Made by a program: the position numbers and the translations under genes. Of a stretch of DNA of 64,000 bases, positions 45,045 to 52,789 are shown in pieces. Below the pieces are notes generated by a model that searched no databases, was not told where the DNA came from, and saw only the letters and a list, made by a program, of their open reading frames with translations. Numbering within the stretch: the first letter of the stretch is position 1; each line of letters opens with the position of its first letter. Location: contig NZ_KQ758600.1 in the NCBI RefSeq assembly GCF_001457025.1, forward strand, positions 682,001-746,000, given 5' to 3'. This stretch comes from Pseudarthrobacter enclensis (GTDB taxonomy: Bacteria > Actinomycetota > Actinomycetes > Actinomycetales > Micrococcaceae).

Positions 45045-45814
45045 TGGGGCCCCAGGGCCTCACCGTTATTCCAGCCGCGGCCGACGGGCCCCGGCCGGCC
45101 GTCCTGGTGCTGCCCGGCGGGGGGTACGGCCATCAGGCCGACCACGAAGCGGAGCCGGTGGCGGAATGGCTTGCCGCGCTGGGCATCCACGCATTCGTGC
45201 TGCGGTACCGGGTGGCGCCCCAGCGGCATCCTGCACCGTTGATTGATGCCAAGGAAGCCATGCTGCATATCCGCAGCGGCGCCCACGGCCTGGAGGTCGA
45301 TTCCCGGCGCGTTGGCGTGCTGGGCTTCTCGGCCGGCGGACACCTGGCCGCTACCTTGTCCACGGCCGCTGCCACCGGCACCGCACACCTGGACGTCGCC
45401 GGTGCCGTTCCGGACCTGGCGGTGCTGTGCTACCCGGTCATCTCGTTCACCCGCGCCGTGCACCAGGGATCGATCGACAACCTGCTGGGCAGCGCGCCGC
45501 CGTCGGCCCTCCTGGAGCTGCTCTCAGCCGAGCGGCAAGTCACCGCGGCGGCTCCGCCGACGTTCCTGTGGCACACGGCCGAAGACACCGCGGTTCCGGC
45601 CAGCCACAGCCTCTCCTACGCGGACGCCCTGGTCCGGGCGGGCGTGCCCGCCGAGCTGCACCTGTTTCCGCTGGGCCGGCACGGCATCGGCCTTGCCGGC
45701 GGGACGGCGGGCACCGAACAGTGGCCTGCCCTCTGCGCCGCGTGGCTGGTCCGCCTGGGATGGGCCCGGCCGCCTGCCGACGACTCCGCGCCCTTGGCCG
45801 TCGGAGCCGGCTGA
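45044..45814 (+). CDS. Alpha/beta hydrolase, acetyl-xylan-esterase-like
   Basis: A 256-aa serine esterase. PAVLVLPGGGYGHQADHEAEPVAEWLAALG is the oxyanion strand typical of BD-FAE/acetylxylan-esterase-like hydrolases. The nucleophile elbow is GFSAGGHLA, HTAEDTAVPASHSL gives the acid, and LGRHGIGLA the histidine. No signal peptide, so it acts in the cytosol on imported, acylated sugars. ATG 45044 overlaps the LacI stop (a GTG at 45041 is also open), which couples it to the regulator. Beside xylAB it fits deacetylation of xylo-oligosaccharides; this is inferred. Confidence 0.82.
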   Translation: MGPQGLTVIPAAADGPRPAVLVLPGGGYGHQADHEAEPVAEWLAALGIHAFVLRYRVAPQRHPAPLIDAKEAMLHIRSGAHGLEVDSRRVGVLGFSAGGHLAATLSTAAATGTAHLDVAGAVPDLAVLCYPVISFTRAVHQGSIDNLLGSAPPSALLELLSAERQVTAAAPPTFLWHTAEDTAVPASHSLSYADALVRAGVPAELHLFPLGRHGIGLAGGTAGTEQWPALCAAWLVRLGWARPPADDSAPLAVGAG

Positions 45815-45882
45815 CGCGGAGCCCCGGGGCCGGGCACCCGAATGCCTGCGCCGCCGACGGCGCCGATGGCTAAGGTTGGGCC

Positions 45883-46596
45883 ATGGAACGCTTCGGACCA
45901 CCCCGCCAGGATGTGCTGGATGCCATCAGAACCCAATTGCGGGAGCTTGCCGATCCGGGCCGTGCCGCCGGCGCGCAGGCCTACATGAAGTCGGCCCTGC
46001 CCTCCCTGGGGGTGCGGGTGCCGGACGTGCGGCGCGTTGCAAGGTCCGCCGCCGCTGCTGCGCCGTTCCGGTCCGGGGATGAACTGCGGGCCACCGTCCT
46101 GGATCTGTGGCGCAACTCCACCGTCCGCGAGGAACGCTATGCCGCCATCGACCTGACTGCCGGAAGGTCCGTGGCCAAGGACCTGCACATGCTGCCGGTC
46201 TACGAGGAGATCATCCGGACCGGGGCCTGGTGGGACTACGTCGACGGCATCTCCGGGCGTATCTTCGCCCTGCTGCAGGCCCACCGCGAAGAGCTGACGG
46301 CGGTGCTGCTGGCCTGGAGCAGGGACGGGGACTTCTGGTTCCGGCGCGCCGCCATCACCTCGCAGCTGAAGGCAAAGGCGGCCACGGACACGACCCTGCT
46401 CTCCCAGGTGCTGGAACCAAACCTGGGGGATTCCGAATTCTTCATCCGCAAGGCCATCGGGTGGGCGCTGCGCGAATACGCCAAAACGGCACCGGCTTGG
46501 GTGGCCGGCTTCGTGGCCACCCACGCCGCGGAGATCAGTCCGCTGTCCCGCCGCGAAGCGCTCCGCGGGCAGGGCGGCAAACCCGGCAGCGCGTAG
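45883..46596 (+). CDS. DNA alkylation repair protein (AlkD-like)
   Basis: A 237-aa all-helical HEAT-repeat protein of the AlkC/AlkD glycosylase family that removes 3- and 7-alkyl purines. Features are YMKSALPSLGVRVPDVRRVAR (repeat 1), EERYAAIDL, TGAWWDYVDGISGRI (the conserved Trp-Asp-x-Val-Asp catalytic region), FWFRRAAITSQL and FFIRKAIGWALREYAK. Length matches B. cereus AlkD (237). ATG 45883 is preceded by TAAGGT and 6 nt (45871-45882), so the mRNA is likely leaderless. Confidence 0.92.
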   Translation: MERFGPPRQDVLDAIRTQLRELADPGRAAGAQAYMKSALPSLGVRVPDVRRVARSAAAAAPFRSGDELRATVLDLWRNSTVREERYAAIDLTAGRSVAKDLHMLPVYEEIIRTGAWWDYVDGISGRIFALLQAHREELTAVLLAWSRDGDFWFRRAAITSQLKAKAATDTTLLSQVLEPNLGDSEFFIRKAIGWALREYAKTAPAWVAGFVATHAAEISPLSRREALRGQGGKPGSA

Positions 46597-46600
46597 GCAC

Positions 46601-46620
46601 CCCGGCGCAGCCGCGCCGGG
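46601..46620. terminator. Hairpin between convergent alkD-like and mptB-like genes
   Basis: CCCGGCGC (46601-46608) pairs with GCGCCGGG (46613-46620) around a 4-nt loop. It has no T-run and lies in a 38-bp convergent gap. Confidence 0.55.
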
Positions 46621-46634
46621 CTCCCCGCCCTCGC

Positions 46635-48188
46635 CTAGATGACCGGCCGCTCCACGGGCAGCTCACCGGATTTGCGGAACAGCCGCTTGGTGGAAGGGTC
46701 CCAGAAAATCAGGTACAGGCCGAACAACAGCCCCGTCACGGCGGCGGCCACCCGTGCCAGGAAAAGGGCGAACCCCACTTCCCCGGCCTGCAGGTAGGGG
46801 AAGACTTCAAGCTGGTCCGAAATGGCGTAGATCATGAAGAAGGAAACCACGAAGTACAGCGCCTTGACCTGCCAGTCGTTACGGATCCCCGTCACCGCGA
46901 AGAGCGGAATAAGCCAGACAACATACCAGGACTGGATGATCGGGGCGAGGACCACCACGGCCGCGAAGCCCAGCGTGAGCCGGCGCATCAGGCGGTCATA
47001 GTCACCCCGCAGGATCTGCCACGCCACGACACCGACCGCCAGGAGCTTGCCGGCGCTGTACACCCAGTCGGCGGGGATGCTGCCGTCCAGCCCGAACGAA
47101 TTGGCCAGCGACGCGACCACCATACCGATCAGGCCCACCGGCGCATACCAGATGGCAATGCTGCCCGGGGCGGACAGCCCGTTGATCCACCCGAACCCGA
47201 ACCCGTTCACCATGCTCATGAGGATCAGCAGGCCCAGGCTGATTCCGCCCGTCAGCGCCCAGAAGGAGAACTTCCGCACCCAGCCGGCGTCCCTGCCGGC
47301 CCAGAGCAGCCCAATGAAGGGCAGGAAAACGATGGTGATCGGTTTGACGGCGATGGACAGCGTCACCAGGAAGATGCCGCGCACCACCCGGTGCGTCGCA
47401 GAATAGTACAGCCCGGCCAGGGCCAGACCGATCATCAGGGCATCGTTATGGACACTGGCGATGAAGTTGGTCAGGAAAAGCGGGTTGGCGGCGGTCAGCC
47501 AGAGGGCCCGGTGCGGGTTGACGCCGTGAAGTTCGGCCAGCCGCGGAACGTAGACCACGCAGAGGACCACGCCCACCACTGCCACGAGCCGGAACAGCAG
47601 GACGCTCGCTTCCGGCTGGACGTTGGTGGACCACACCACGAACTGTTCAATCCAGAGGAACAGCTGCCCGTAGGGAACGGGCGCCTCGGTCCACATCTTG
47701 TCTGCGCCCAGCTGGAAGTAGTTGGACAGGGCGGAGATGCCGTTCCTGTAGGGGTTGAAGCCTTCCACCATCAGGCGCCCCTGGCCTATGTAGGCGTAGA
47801 CGTCGCGGCTGAACAGGGGCACGCATACCGTCATGGGCAGGCTCCAGGCCACGATGGCTTTCAGCGTCGCCGCGCGGGCCTGTTTGCCCCAGACGTGGAC
47901 TTTCTGCCCGAGCCTCAGCCAGGCCCGCACCAGGAGCATGCCGCCGACAGCCAACAGGATGATGGAGAGGGCAACTCCGAGAGCCTCTGTCCGCATCCAG
48001 ATGAAGAGCGGCATCCGGCGGAGCTCGGACACCGGCGCCAGCCAGCCCACGCCGAGCGATCCGATAAACATGAACATGGACCCGGTAAAGCCGGCAAGGA
48101 TCGGGGACCGGGGATCGTCCATCTCTGCGCCGTAACCGGCGGGGTCGGCAGCAGCCACTCCCCCCGCCGCGGGCAAAGGCGCCGTCAT
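46635..48188 (-). CDS. Polyprenol-phosphate-mannose alpha-1,6-mannosyltransferase, MptA/MptB-like
   Basis: A 517-aa GT-C membrane glycosyltransferase with about 12-13 transmembrane helices. The first extracytoplasmic loop carries PLFSRDVYAYIGQGRLMVEGFNPYRNG, in which SRDVYAY provides the catalytic Asp motif of the MptB group. WLTAANPLFLTNFIASVHNDALMIGLALAG and QSWYVVWLIPLFA are further conserved segments. The family builds the mannan core of lipomannan in actinobacteria using decaprenyl-phosphate mannose. ATG 48188 is picked because the protein then begins with a short cytoplasmic tail; longer open frame upstream overlaps the orn promoter. Confidence 0.85.
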   Translation of the reverse strand: MTAPLPAAGGVAAADPAGYGAEMDDPRSPILAGFTGSMFMFIGSLGVGWLAPVSELRRMPLFIWMRTEALGVALSIILLAVGGMLLVRAWLRLGQKVHVWGKQARAATLKAIVAWSLPMTVCVPLFSRDVYAYIGQGRLMVEGFNPYRNGISALSNYFQLGADKMWTEAPVPYGQLFLWIEQFVVWSTNVQPEASVLLFRLVAVVGVVLCVVYVPRLAELHGVNPHRALWLTAANPLFLTNFIASVHNDALMIGLALAGLYYSATHRVVRGIFLVTLSIAVKPITIVFLPFIGLLWAGRDAGWVRKFSFWALTGGISLGLLILMSMVNGFGFGWINGLSAPGSIAIWYAPVGLIGMVVASLANSFGLDGSIPADWVYSAGKLLAVGVVAWQILRGDYDRLMRRLTLGFAAVVVLAPIIQSWYVVWLIPLFAVTGIRNDWQVKALYFVVSFFMIYAISDQLEVFPYLQAGEVGFALFLARVAAAVTGLLFGLYLIFWDPSTKRLFRKSGELPVERPVI

Positions 48189-48342
48189 GTCAGGATTGTC
48201 CAATCTTCGTGCTTTCCGCAGGCGGCTCCCGCCGGCCGCCAGGCCTGCTTCGGGGCGCACTCCCGGGCGGCAGCTTGCCCGCCACGTATTCGAAATCCTA
48301 GCACCGGCAGGTTCCCGGGACCTGTAACGGTAGGCTGGTCCG

Positions 48343-48969
48343 GTGCCTATAACAAACGAAAGAATCGTCTGGATCGACTGCGAAATGACCGGCCTGGACA
48401 TCAAGAATGATGCCCTGATTGAAGTGGCGGCGCTTGTCACCGACTCCGAGCTGAACATCCTGGGCGACGGCGTCGACGTCGTGATCAAGCCCGAGGACGC
48501 CGCGGTGGCACAGATGAACGACTTCGTCCGCGACATGCACACCAAGTCGGGCCTGCTGAAGGAACTCCCGGCCGGCAAGACCATGGCCGAGGCCGAAGCG
48601 GCCGTCATGGAGTACATCGCCGAATGGGTACCGGAACCCCGCAAGGCGCCGCTGGGGGGAAACTCGGTCGGAACCGACCGCGTCTTCCTGTCCAGGGACA
48701 TGCCCTCCGTGGTGGAACACCTGCACTACCGCGTCATCGACGTCAGCACCATCAAGGAGCTCTCGCGCCGCTGGTTCGCCCGTGCCTACTTCCAGTCTCC
48801 GGCCAAGAAGGGCGGCCACCGCGCCCTTGGGGACATCAAGGATTCCATCGACGAACTCCGCTACTACCGGGAGGCGGTCTTCGTCCCGGCCCCCGGACCG
48901 GACAGCGCTACGGCCCAGAAGATTGCCAGGCGAATCACCGGAGGCGAAACGGTCCTGCCGGAGACGTAA
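48343..48969 (+). CDS. orn: Oligoribonuclease
   Basis: A 208-aa DEDDh 3'-5' exonuclease that clears 2-5-nt RNAs and pGpG. Exo I is WIDCEMTGLD, Exo II NSVGTDRVFLSRDMP (usual Asn is followed by Ser-Val), and Exo III KKGGHRALGDIKDSIDELRYY with catalytic His and Asp. It is longer than E. coli Orn (181) by a C-terminal tail. The start is GTG 48343; TAGGCT and 6 nt (48331-48342) lie directly upstream with no SD, making a leaderless mRNA likely. tRNA-His follows by ~130 bp. Confidence 0.96.
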   Translation: MPITNERIVWIDCEMTGLDIKNDALIEVAALVTDSELNILGDGVDVVIKPEDAAVAQMNDFVRDMHTKSGLLKELPAGKTMAEAEAAVMEYIAEWVPEPRKAPLGGNSVGTDRVFLSRDMPSVVEHLHYRVIDVSTIKELSRRWFARAYFQSPAKKGGHRALGDIKDSIDELRYYREAVFVPAPGPDSATAQKIARRITGGETVLPET

Positions 48970-49097
48970 TCTGCGCCACGTTTTCAGGATTTTTTGCTGA
49001 AATCGCCCAAAGTGGACAAAGCATCCCCGAAGAGCAGGTAAGCTATTTGAGTTGCCTTCCCGGGAGGCCGGAAAAACGGCTAAACTGCGGGGCACAT

Positions 49098-49171
49098 GGT
49101 GGGCGTAGCTCAGTTGGCAGAGCGCCTGGTTGTGGTCCAGGAGGTCGCGGGTTCAACCCCCGTCGCTCACC
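49098..49171 (+). tRNA. tRNA-His(GTG)
   Basis: Genome-encoded G-1 (49098) pairs with discriminator C (49171). Acceptor GTGGGCG/CGCTCAC, anticodon loop TTGTGGT (GTG), T-arm CGGGTTCAACCCCCG. TAAACT at 49080-49085 is a fitting -10. Confidence 0.96.
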
Positions 49172-49200
49172 CTCACAGGACGGTATTGCAGCCGTCCGGC

Positions 49201-49243
49201 AGGAGGCCGCACCGGAAATTTCCGGTGCGGCCTCCTTTCTTTT
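49201..49243 (+). terminator. Terminator of tRNA-His
   Basis: AGGAGGCCGCACCGGAAA (49201-49218) pairs with TTTCCGGTGCGGCCTCCT (49219-49236; the innermost bases form the loop), then TTCTTTT. Confidence 0.93.
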
Positions 49244-49291
49244 GCACCCCGCCCTGCAGCCCCGCGGGGCCGTCAGCCGAAGGACAGCGAA

Positions 49292-49864
49292 ATGACCGTT
49301 CTGCCTATCACCATCTGGGGTGAACCTGTACTGCACCGACGGGCATCCGAAGTGGAAGTCTTCGACGACGACCTTCGGACCCTGATCGCTGACATGTTCG
49401 AAACCAACGACGCCGCTAACGGAGTGGGCCTGGCGGCGCCGCAGGTCGGCGTCGGGAAGCGGATCTTCGTCTACAAATACGCCAACGACGACGGCGCTCC
49501 CCCGTCCGGCGTGGTGGTCAATCCGGTCCTCACGCTGTCCAAGATCTCAGGCGCCGCGCCCGACCCCGATGAGGAAGAGGAGGGCTGCCTGTCCTTCCCG
49601 GGAGAGCAGTTCCCGCTCAAGCGGGCCGAATGGGCGCGGGTGGAAGGCTTTGACGGGCATGGGCAGCCGGTGAAGTTCGAGGCCACGGGCTGGTTCGCCA
49701 GGGTCATCCAGCACGAGTACGACCACCTTGACGGAAAGCTGTACGTGAACCGCCTGATGGACCGCTACGCCCGCAAGGCGATGAAACAGGCCAAGAAGAA
49801 CGGCTGGGGCGTCCCCGGACTGACCTGGCTGCCGGGCGTGGACCCGGACCCGTTCGGCCACTGA
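49292..49864 (+). CDS. def: Peptide deformylase
   Basis: A 190-aa iron/zinc hydrolase removing the formyl group from nascent proteins. Motif 1 is GVGLAAPQ (44-51), motif 2 EGCLS (97-101, Cys metal ligand) and motif 3 HEYDH (141-145), which is complete. A longer acidic loop (DPDEEEE) precedes motif 2, as in actinobacterial type enzymes. AAGGA 8 nt before ATG 49292 fixes the start. The basic C-terminus (ARKAMKQAKKNGW) may contact the ribosome. Confidence 0.97.
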   Translation: MTVLPITIWGEPVLHRRASEVEVFDDDLRTLIADMFETNDAANGVGLAAPQVGVGKRIFVYKYANDDGAPPSGVVVNPVLTLSKISGAAPDPDEEEEGCLSFPGEQFPLKRAEWARVEGFDGHGQPVKFEATGWFARVIQHEYDHLDGKLYVNRLMDRYARKAMKQAKKNGWGVPGLTWLPGVDPDPFGH

Positions 49865-49878
49865 AGGGCCGCACGCTG

Positions 49879-50733
49879 TCAGCCGGCCCTGATGGTCTGC
49901 TGCCCCGGGCAGGACCCGAGGACGCGCTTGATGGCATCCCTTTCCGCCTCTGTCACCCACAGCCCGTAGGCAACCTTGACTGAGACCTGCCGGGCTACGT
50001 AGTGGCATCGGATGGCCTTGTTCTTCGGCAGCCAGGTGGCCGCGTCCCCGGCACCTTTTTGCTGGTTTGCCGGCCCGTCCGAGGCAATCAGGTTCAGGGG
50101 ATCGTTGGCCAGGTTCTCCCGCTGGCGCGGGGTCAGCCCCTGTGCACCCTTCTGCCACGCGTCGGCGAGGGCCACCACATGGTCGATCTGCACTTCCGCG
50201 CTGCTGCCCTGGCCACGCCGGAATTCGACAGCCTTTCCTGTATAGGGTTCACGGAAGTGCCCGGCGGCGACGCGGCAGGCTGATCCCTCAGCAAAGACCG
50301 GATCCTCCAGGTCCCGGCGCAGGATGTCGTTGCGGGTGTCGCAGCCGTTCCGGTCGGCGTCGAGCCAAGCCTGGCCGAAGGCCTCGCGGGTGTAGGTCTC
50401 CTTGCCGGCGCGCCCTTTGACGGGGAGGTAATCCAGCACGGCCAGTGCCGGCCCTTCGGGAACTCCGTGGATCGACGGTACGGGCTTCATCCAGGCCGGA
50501 TCGAAGACTGGGGCGTCGGCGGGTCCGTCCGACGATGACGCAGTGAGGGCGAACTGCCCGGCGGCGAAGAACCAGCCGAGCATTGCCAGCAGGGCGGCGG
50601 CGCCCACGGCGAGCAGGGCCCAGGCCTGCAAGGAGCGGCGGCGTGCGCGCCGGTAAGCGGTCCATGTTGCGGTCACCGCTGTAGAGTTCGTGGTCCAGGA
50701 GGAGGCATGCCCCGAGCCTAGGCGGGTGGGCAC
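49879..50733 (-). CDS. Membrane-anchored HNH endonuclease family protein (DUF1524/GmrSD C-terminal type)
   Basis: A protein of about 284 aa. One transmembrane helix near residue 35-57 (AWALLAVGAAALLAMLGWFF) is followed by an extracytoplasmic domain. The HNH-like core reads VQIDHVVALADAWQKGAQGLTP and NLANDPLNLIASDGPANQQKGAGDAATWLP, the DUF1524 pattern with His, Asn and metal ligands. Two cysteine pairs (GCDTRND, SACRVA, IRCHYVA, SCPGQQ) may form disulfides outside. Related exported nucleases degrade extracellular DNA. The start is uncertain: GTG 50733 close behind GATAAT, or GTG 50676 (265 aa). No SD for either. Confidence 0.82.
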   Translation of the reverse strand: MPTRLGSGHASSWTTNSTAVTATWTAYRRARRRSLQAWALLAVGAAALLAMLGWFFAAGQFALTASSSDGPADAPVFDPAWMKPVPSIHGVPEGPALAVLDYLPVKGRAGKETYTREAFGQAWLDADRNGCDTRNDILRRDLEDPVFAEGSACRVAAGHFREPYTGKAVEFRRGQGSSAEVQIDHVVALADAWQKGAQGLTPRQRENLANDPLNLIASDGPANQQKGAGDAATWLPKNKAIRCHYVARQVSVKVAYGLWVTEAERDAIKRVLGSCPGQQTIRAG

Positions 50734-50741
50734 CGGCCCCG

Positions 50742-50765
50742 GGCATTATCCACAATGTGGAGGAC
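50742..50765 (-). promoter_or_regulatory. Promoter and 11-bp palindrome before the HNH gene
   Basis: On the minus strand CCACATTGTGG (50760-50750), a palindrome around one base, runs straight into GATAAT, a good -10 located 10-11 nt before GTG 50733. The palindrome would sit in the spacer of the promoter, as an operator might. Confidence 0.5.
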
Positions 50766-50788
50766 GGGTGCCTGGCACAGCCGCGGGA

Positions 50789-50998
50789 TTACAGCTCCCG
50801 CGAAACCCTCCGGAGGTCCTCCTCGGCAATCGCCAGCAGGCCTTCCAGCTGCTGCACGCGTTCGCCGCTGACGTCGCCGGCGGCGTGCGCGGCCCGGGCA
50901 TGCTCAAGCAGCCGGACGGCTTCCTTGTGGTTGGCTTTGGCGACGTCGAAAGCGTGTTCGAGGGTGGTCTCGTGCTCGAGTGTCTGATCTTTTTCCAT
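50789..50998 (-). CDS. Small charged coiled-coil protein
   Basis: A 69-aa acidic helical protein. The whole length predicts as one or two amphipathic helices (HAFDVAKANHKEAVRLLEHARAAHAAGD and GERVQQLEGLLAIAEEDLRRVSREL). There is no cysteine, signal or known motif. ATG 50998 has no SD; CACACT 6 nt upstream is a weak version of the leaderless promoter pattern. It lies between the gap and HNH genes on the same strand but well spaced from both. Not recognised; could be a small regulatory or structural protein. Confidence 0.6.
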   Translation of the reverse strand: MEKDQTLEHETTLEHAFDVAKANHKEAVRLLEHARAAHAAGDVSGERVQQLEGLLAIAEEDLRRVSREL

Positions 50999-51071
50999 GC
51001 CACCAGTGTGGTCCCGTTTCCCGGCTGATTCCAGAGAACCAGCCGGGAATTCACAGGACGGGCGGGAAACG

Positions 51072-52550
51072 TCAGACGGCGATCGCGGCCAGGGCCGCGG
51101 CGCTCTCCTTCGCCGGGTAGGACGGCGGGTTCACTCCGGCCATCTCCTCCATGACGCGCACCACCTGGCAGCTGTAGCCAAATTCGTTGTCGTACCAGAC
51201 GTAGAGCACCAGGTTCTTGTCCGTGGACACTGTGGCGAGGCCATCGACGATGCCGGCGCGGCGTGAACCGACGAAGTCGGTGGACACGACCTCGGGAGAG
51301 TCGATGTAGTCGATCTGCTTGCGCAGGTCCGAGTGCAGCGACATCTCCCGCAGGTAGGTGTTGACCTCATCCTTGGTGGTGCCGTTCTCGAGGCTCAGGT
51401 TCAGGATGGCCAATGAAACGTCCGGGGTGGGGACGCGGATGGAGCTGCCGGTGAGCTTGCCGAGCAGCTCGGGCAAGGCCTTCGCCACGGCCTTGGCTGC
51501 GCCGGTCTCGGTGATCACCATGTTCAGGGCTGCGGACCGGCCCCGGCGGTCACCCTTGTGGAAGTTGTCGATCAGGTTCTGGTCATTGGTGAACGAGTGG
51601 ACGGTTTCGACGTGGCCGTGCACCACACCGAACTTGTCGTTGATGGCCTTCAGTACCGGGGTGATGGCGTTGGTGGTGCAGGACGCCGCGGAGACGATGG
51701 TGTCCGAATCCGTGATGTCGCGGTGGTTGATGCCATGCACGATGTTCTTCAGCTCGCCCTTGCCGGGAGCGGTCAGCAGGACGCGGGCCACACCCTTGCT
51801 CTGCAGGTGCTGCGAAAGACCCTCGGCGTCGCGCCAGCGGCCGGTGTTGTCCACGACCAGGGCATCGTTGATGCCGTAGGCGGTGTAATCGATGGTGGCG
51901 GGGTCGTTCGAGTAGATGACCTGGACCTGGACGCCGTTGGCCGTAATGGTGTTGGCCTCTTCATCGATGCGGATGGTGCCTTCGAACGAGCCGTGGACGG
52001 AGTCGCGGCGCAGCAGGCTGGCACGCTTGGAGAGGTCGTTGTCCGACCCGCGCCGGACCACGATGGCGCGCAGGCGCAGGCCATGGCCGCCACCGGCCTT
52101 TTCGATCAGGAGGCGGGCCAGGAGGCGGCCGATCCGGCCGAAGCCGTAAAGGACGACGTCGGTGCTGGTGCGCTCATCGGCGCCGCGCTTGCCCACGATG
52201 TCCGCCAGTTCCGCGCGGAGGAACTCTTCAAGGGTGGCGCCATTGCCCTCTTCCTTGAATTTCTGGTTCAGGCGGGCGATGTCGATCGCGGCAGCGCCAA
52301 GCTCCAGTCCCGCGAGGGTGTTGAGCAGGGGTGCCGTCTCCTCGAGGGGCAGATCGTCCTTGCTGACACGGCGGGCGAACCGGTGTGCCTTGAGGATGTT
52401 CATGGTGGACTTGTTGATCAGGCTCCGGCCGTGGATGCTGGTGACCACGTTGTTTTCCCGGTACAGCCGGCCGATCACCGGAATCATGGCCTCGGCGAGA
52501 GCCTCCCGGCCCATCCACGTATCAAGACAAGAATCTGACGTCTGGCTCAC
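51072..52550 (-). CDS. Glyceraldehyde-3-phosphate dehydrogenase, long form with N-terminal extension
   Basis: A 492-aa enzyme. Residues ~131-480 are a full GAPDH: GFGRIGR (136-142) binds the cofactor, SAASCTTN carries catalytic Cys291, VHSFTNDQNLIDNFHKGDRRGRSAALNM is next, and WYDNEFGYSCQVVRVMEEM closes it. The first ~130 residues are an extra helical domain (LAEAMIPVIGRLYRENNV, ARLNQKFKEEGNGATLEEFL) absent from ordinary ~335-aa GapA. Such long forms occur in some actinobacteria and Bacteroidetes, probably as a second GAPDH with a different cofactor or direction bias; not provable here. The start is GTG 52550 with AAGGAAGG 9 nt upstream. Confidence 0.9.
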   Translation of the reverse strand: MSQTSDSCLDTWMGREALAEAMIPVIGRLYRENNVVTSIHGRSLINKSTMNILKAHRFARRVSKDDLPLEETAPLLNTLAGLELGAAAIDIARLNQKFKEEGNGATLEEFLRAELADIVGKRGADERTSTDVVLYGFGRIGRLLARLLIEKAGGGHGLRLRAIVVRRGSDNDLSKRASLLRRDSVHGSFEGTIRIDEEANTITANGVQVQVIYSNDPATIDYTAYGINDALVVDNTGRWRDAEGLSQHLQSKGVARVLLTAPGKGELKNIVHGINHRDITDSDTIVSAASCTTNAITPVLKAINDKFGVVHGHVETVHSFTNDQNLIDNFHKGDRRGRSAALNMVITETGAAKAVAKALPELLGKLTGSSIRVPTPDVSLAILNLSLENGTTKDEVNTYLREMSLHSDLRKQIDYIDSPEVVSTDFVGSRRAGIVDGLATVSTDKNLVLYVWYDNEFGYSCQVVRVMEEMAGVNPPSYPAKESAAALAAIAV

Positions 52551-52789
52551 AGAACTACCTTCCTTGGTTCAGCCGCATACGTCCTCGTATGCGGATGTCG
52601 GCCACCTGATGATGTCCAGGGGCATCCGCGCCTGCCGGGTTTGGCCCCCAGGCGCCTGGATCGTGTGCAAAGAAAAACCGCTGGATGCGAACGCAGTTCC
52701 AGCGGAAGAACCCCTACGTCCGGAATCCATTCTAAATTGGCGGGGCGCACGGAACAGGCCCGTCTGGAGTGAAATCACTCACACGGCGC
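52551..52789 (-). promoter_or_regulatory. Long structured leader and promoter of the long-form GAPDH gene
   Basis: On the minus strand TAGAAT (52734-52729) is a good -10, giving a ~170-nt leader. In it lie a perfect palindrome CCAGGCGCCTGG (52648-52659) and a perfect 9-bp hairpin CCGCATACG/CGTATGCGG (52573-52581/52586-52594). The loop of that hairpin reads AGGA on the transcript. Upstream of the promoter is GAGTGAAATCACTC (52767-52780), a 14-bp palindrome close to the tspO stop. It may be an operator or a weak tspO terminator. Confidence 0.55.

Noticed and set aside
46107..48410. 767-codon plus-strand open frame across the mptB-like gene
   Set aside because: Antisense shadow of a membrane protein gene: His/Gln/Pro/Gly-rich translation, no start signal, no domain.
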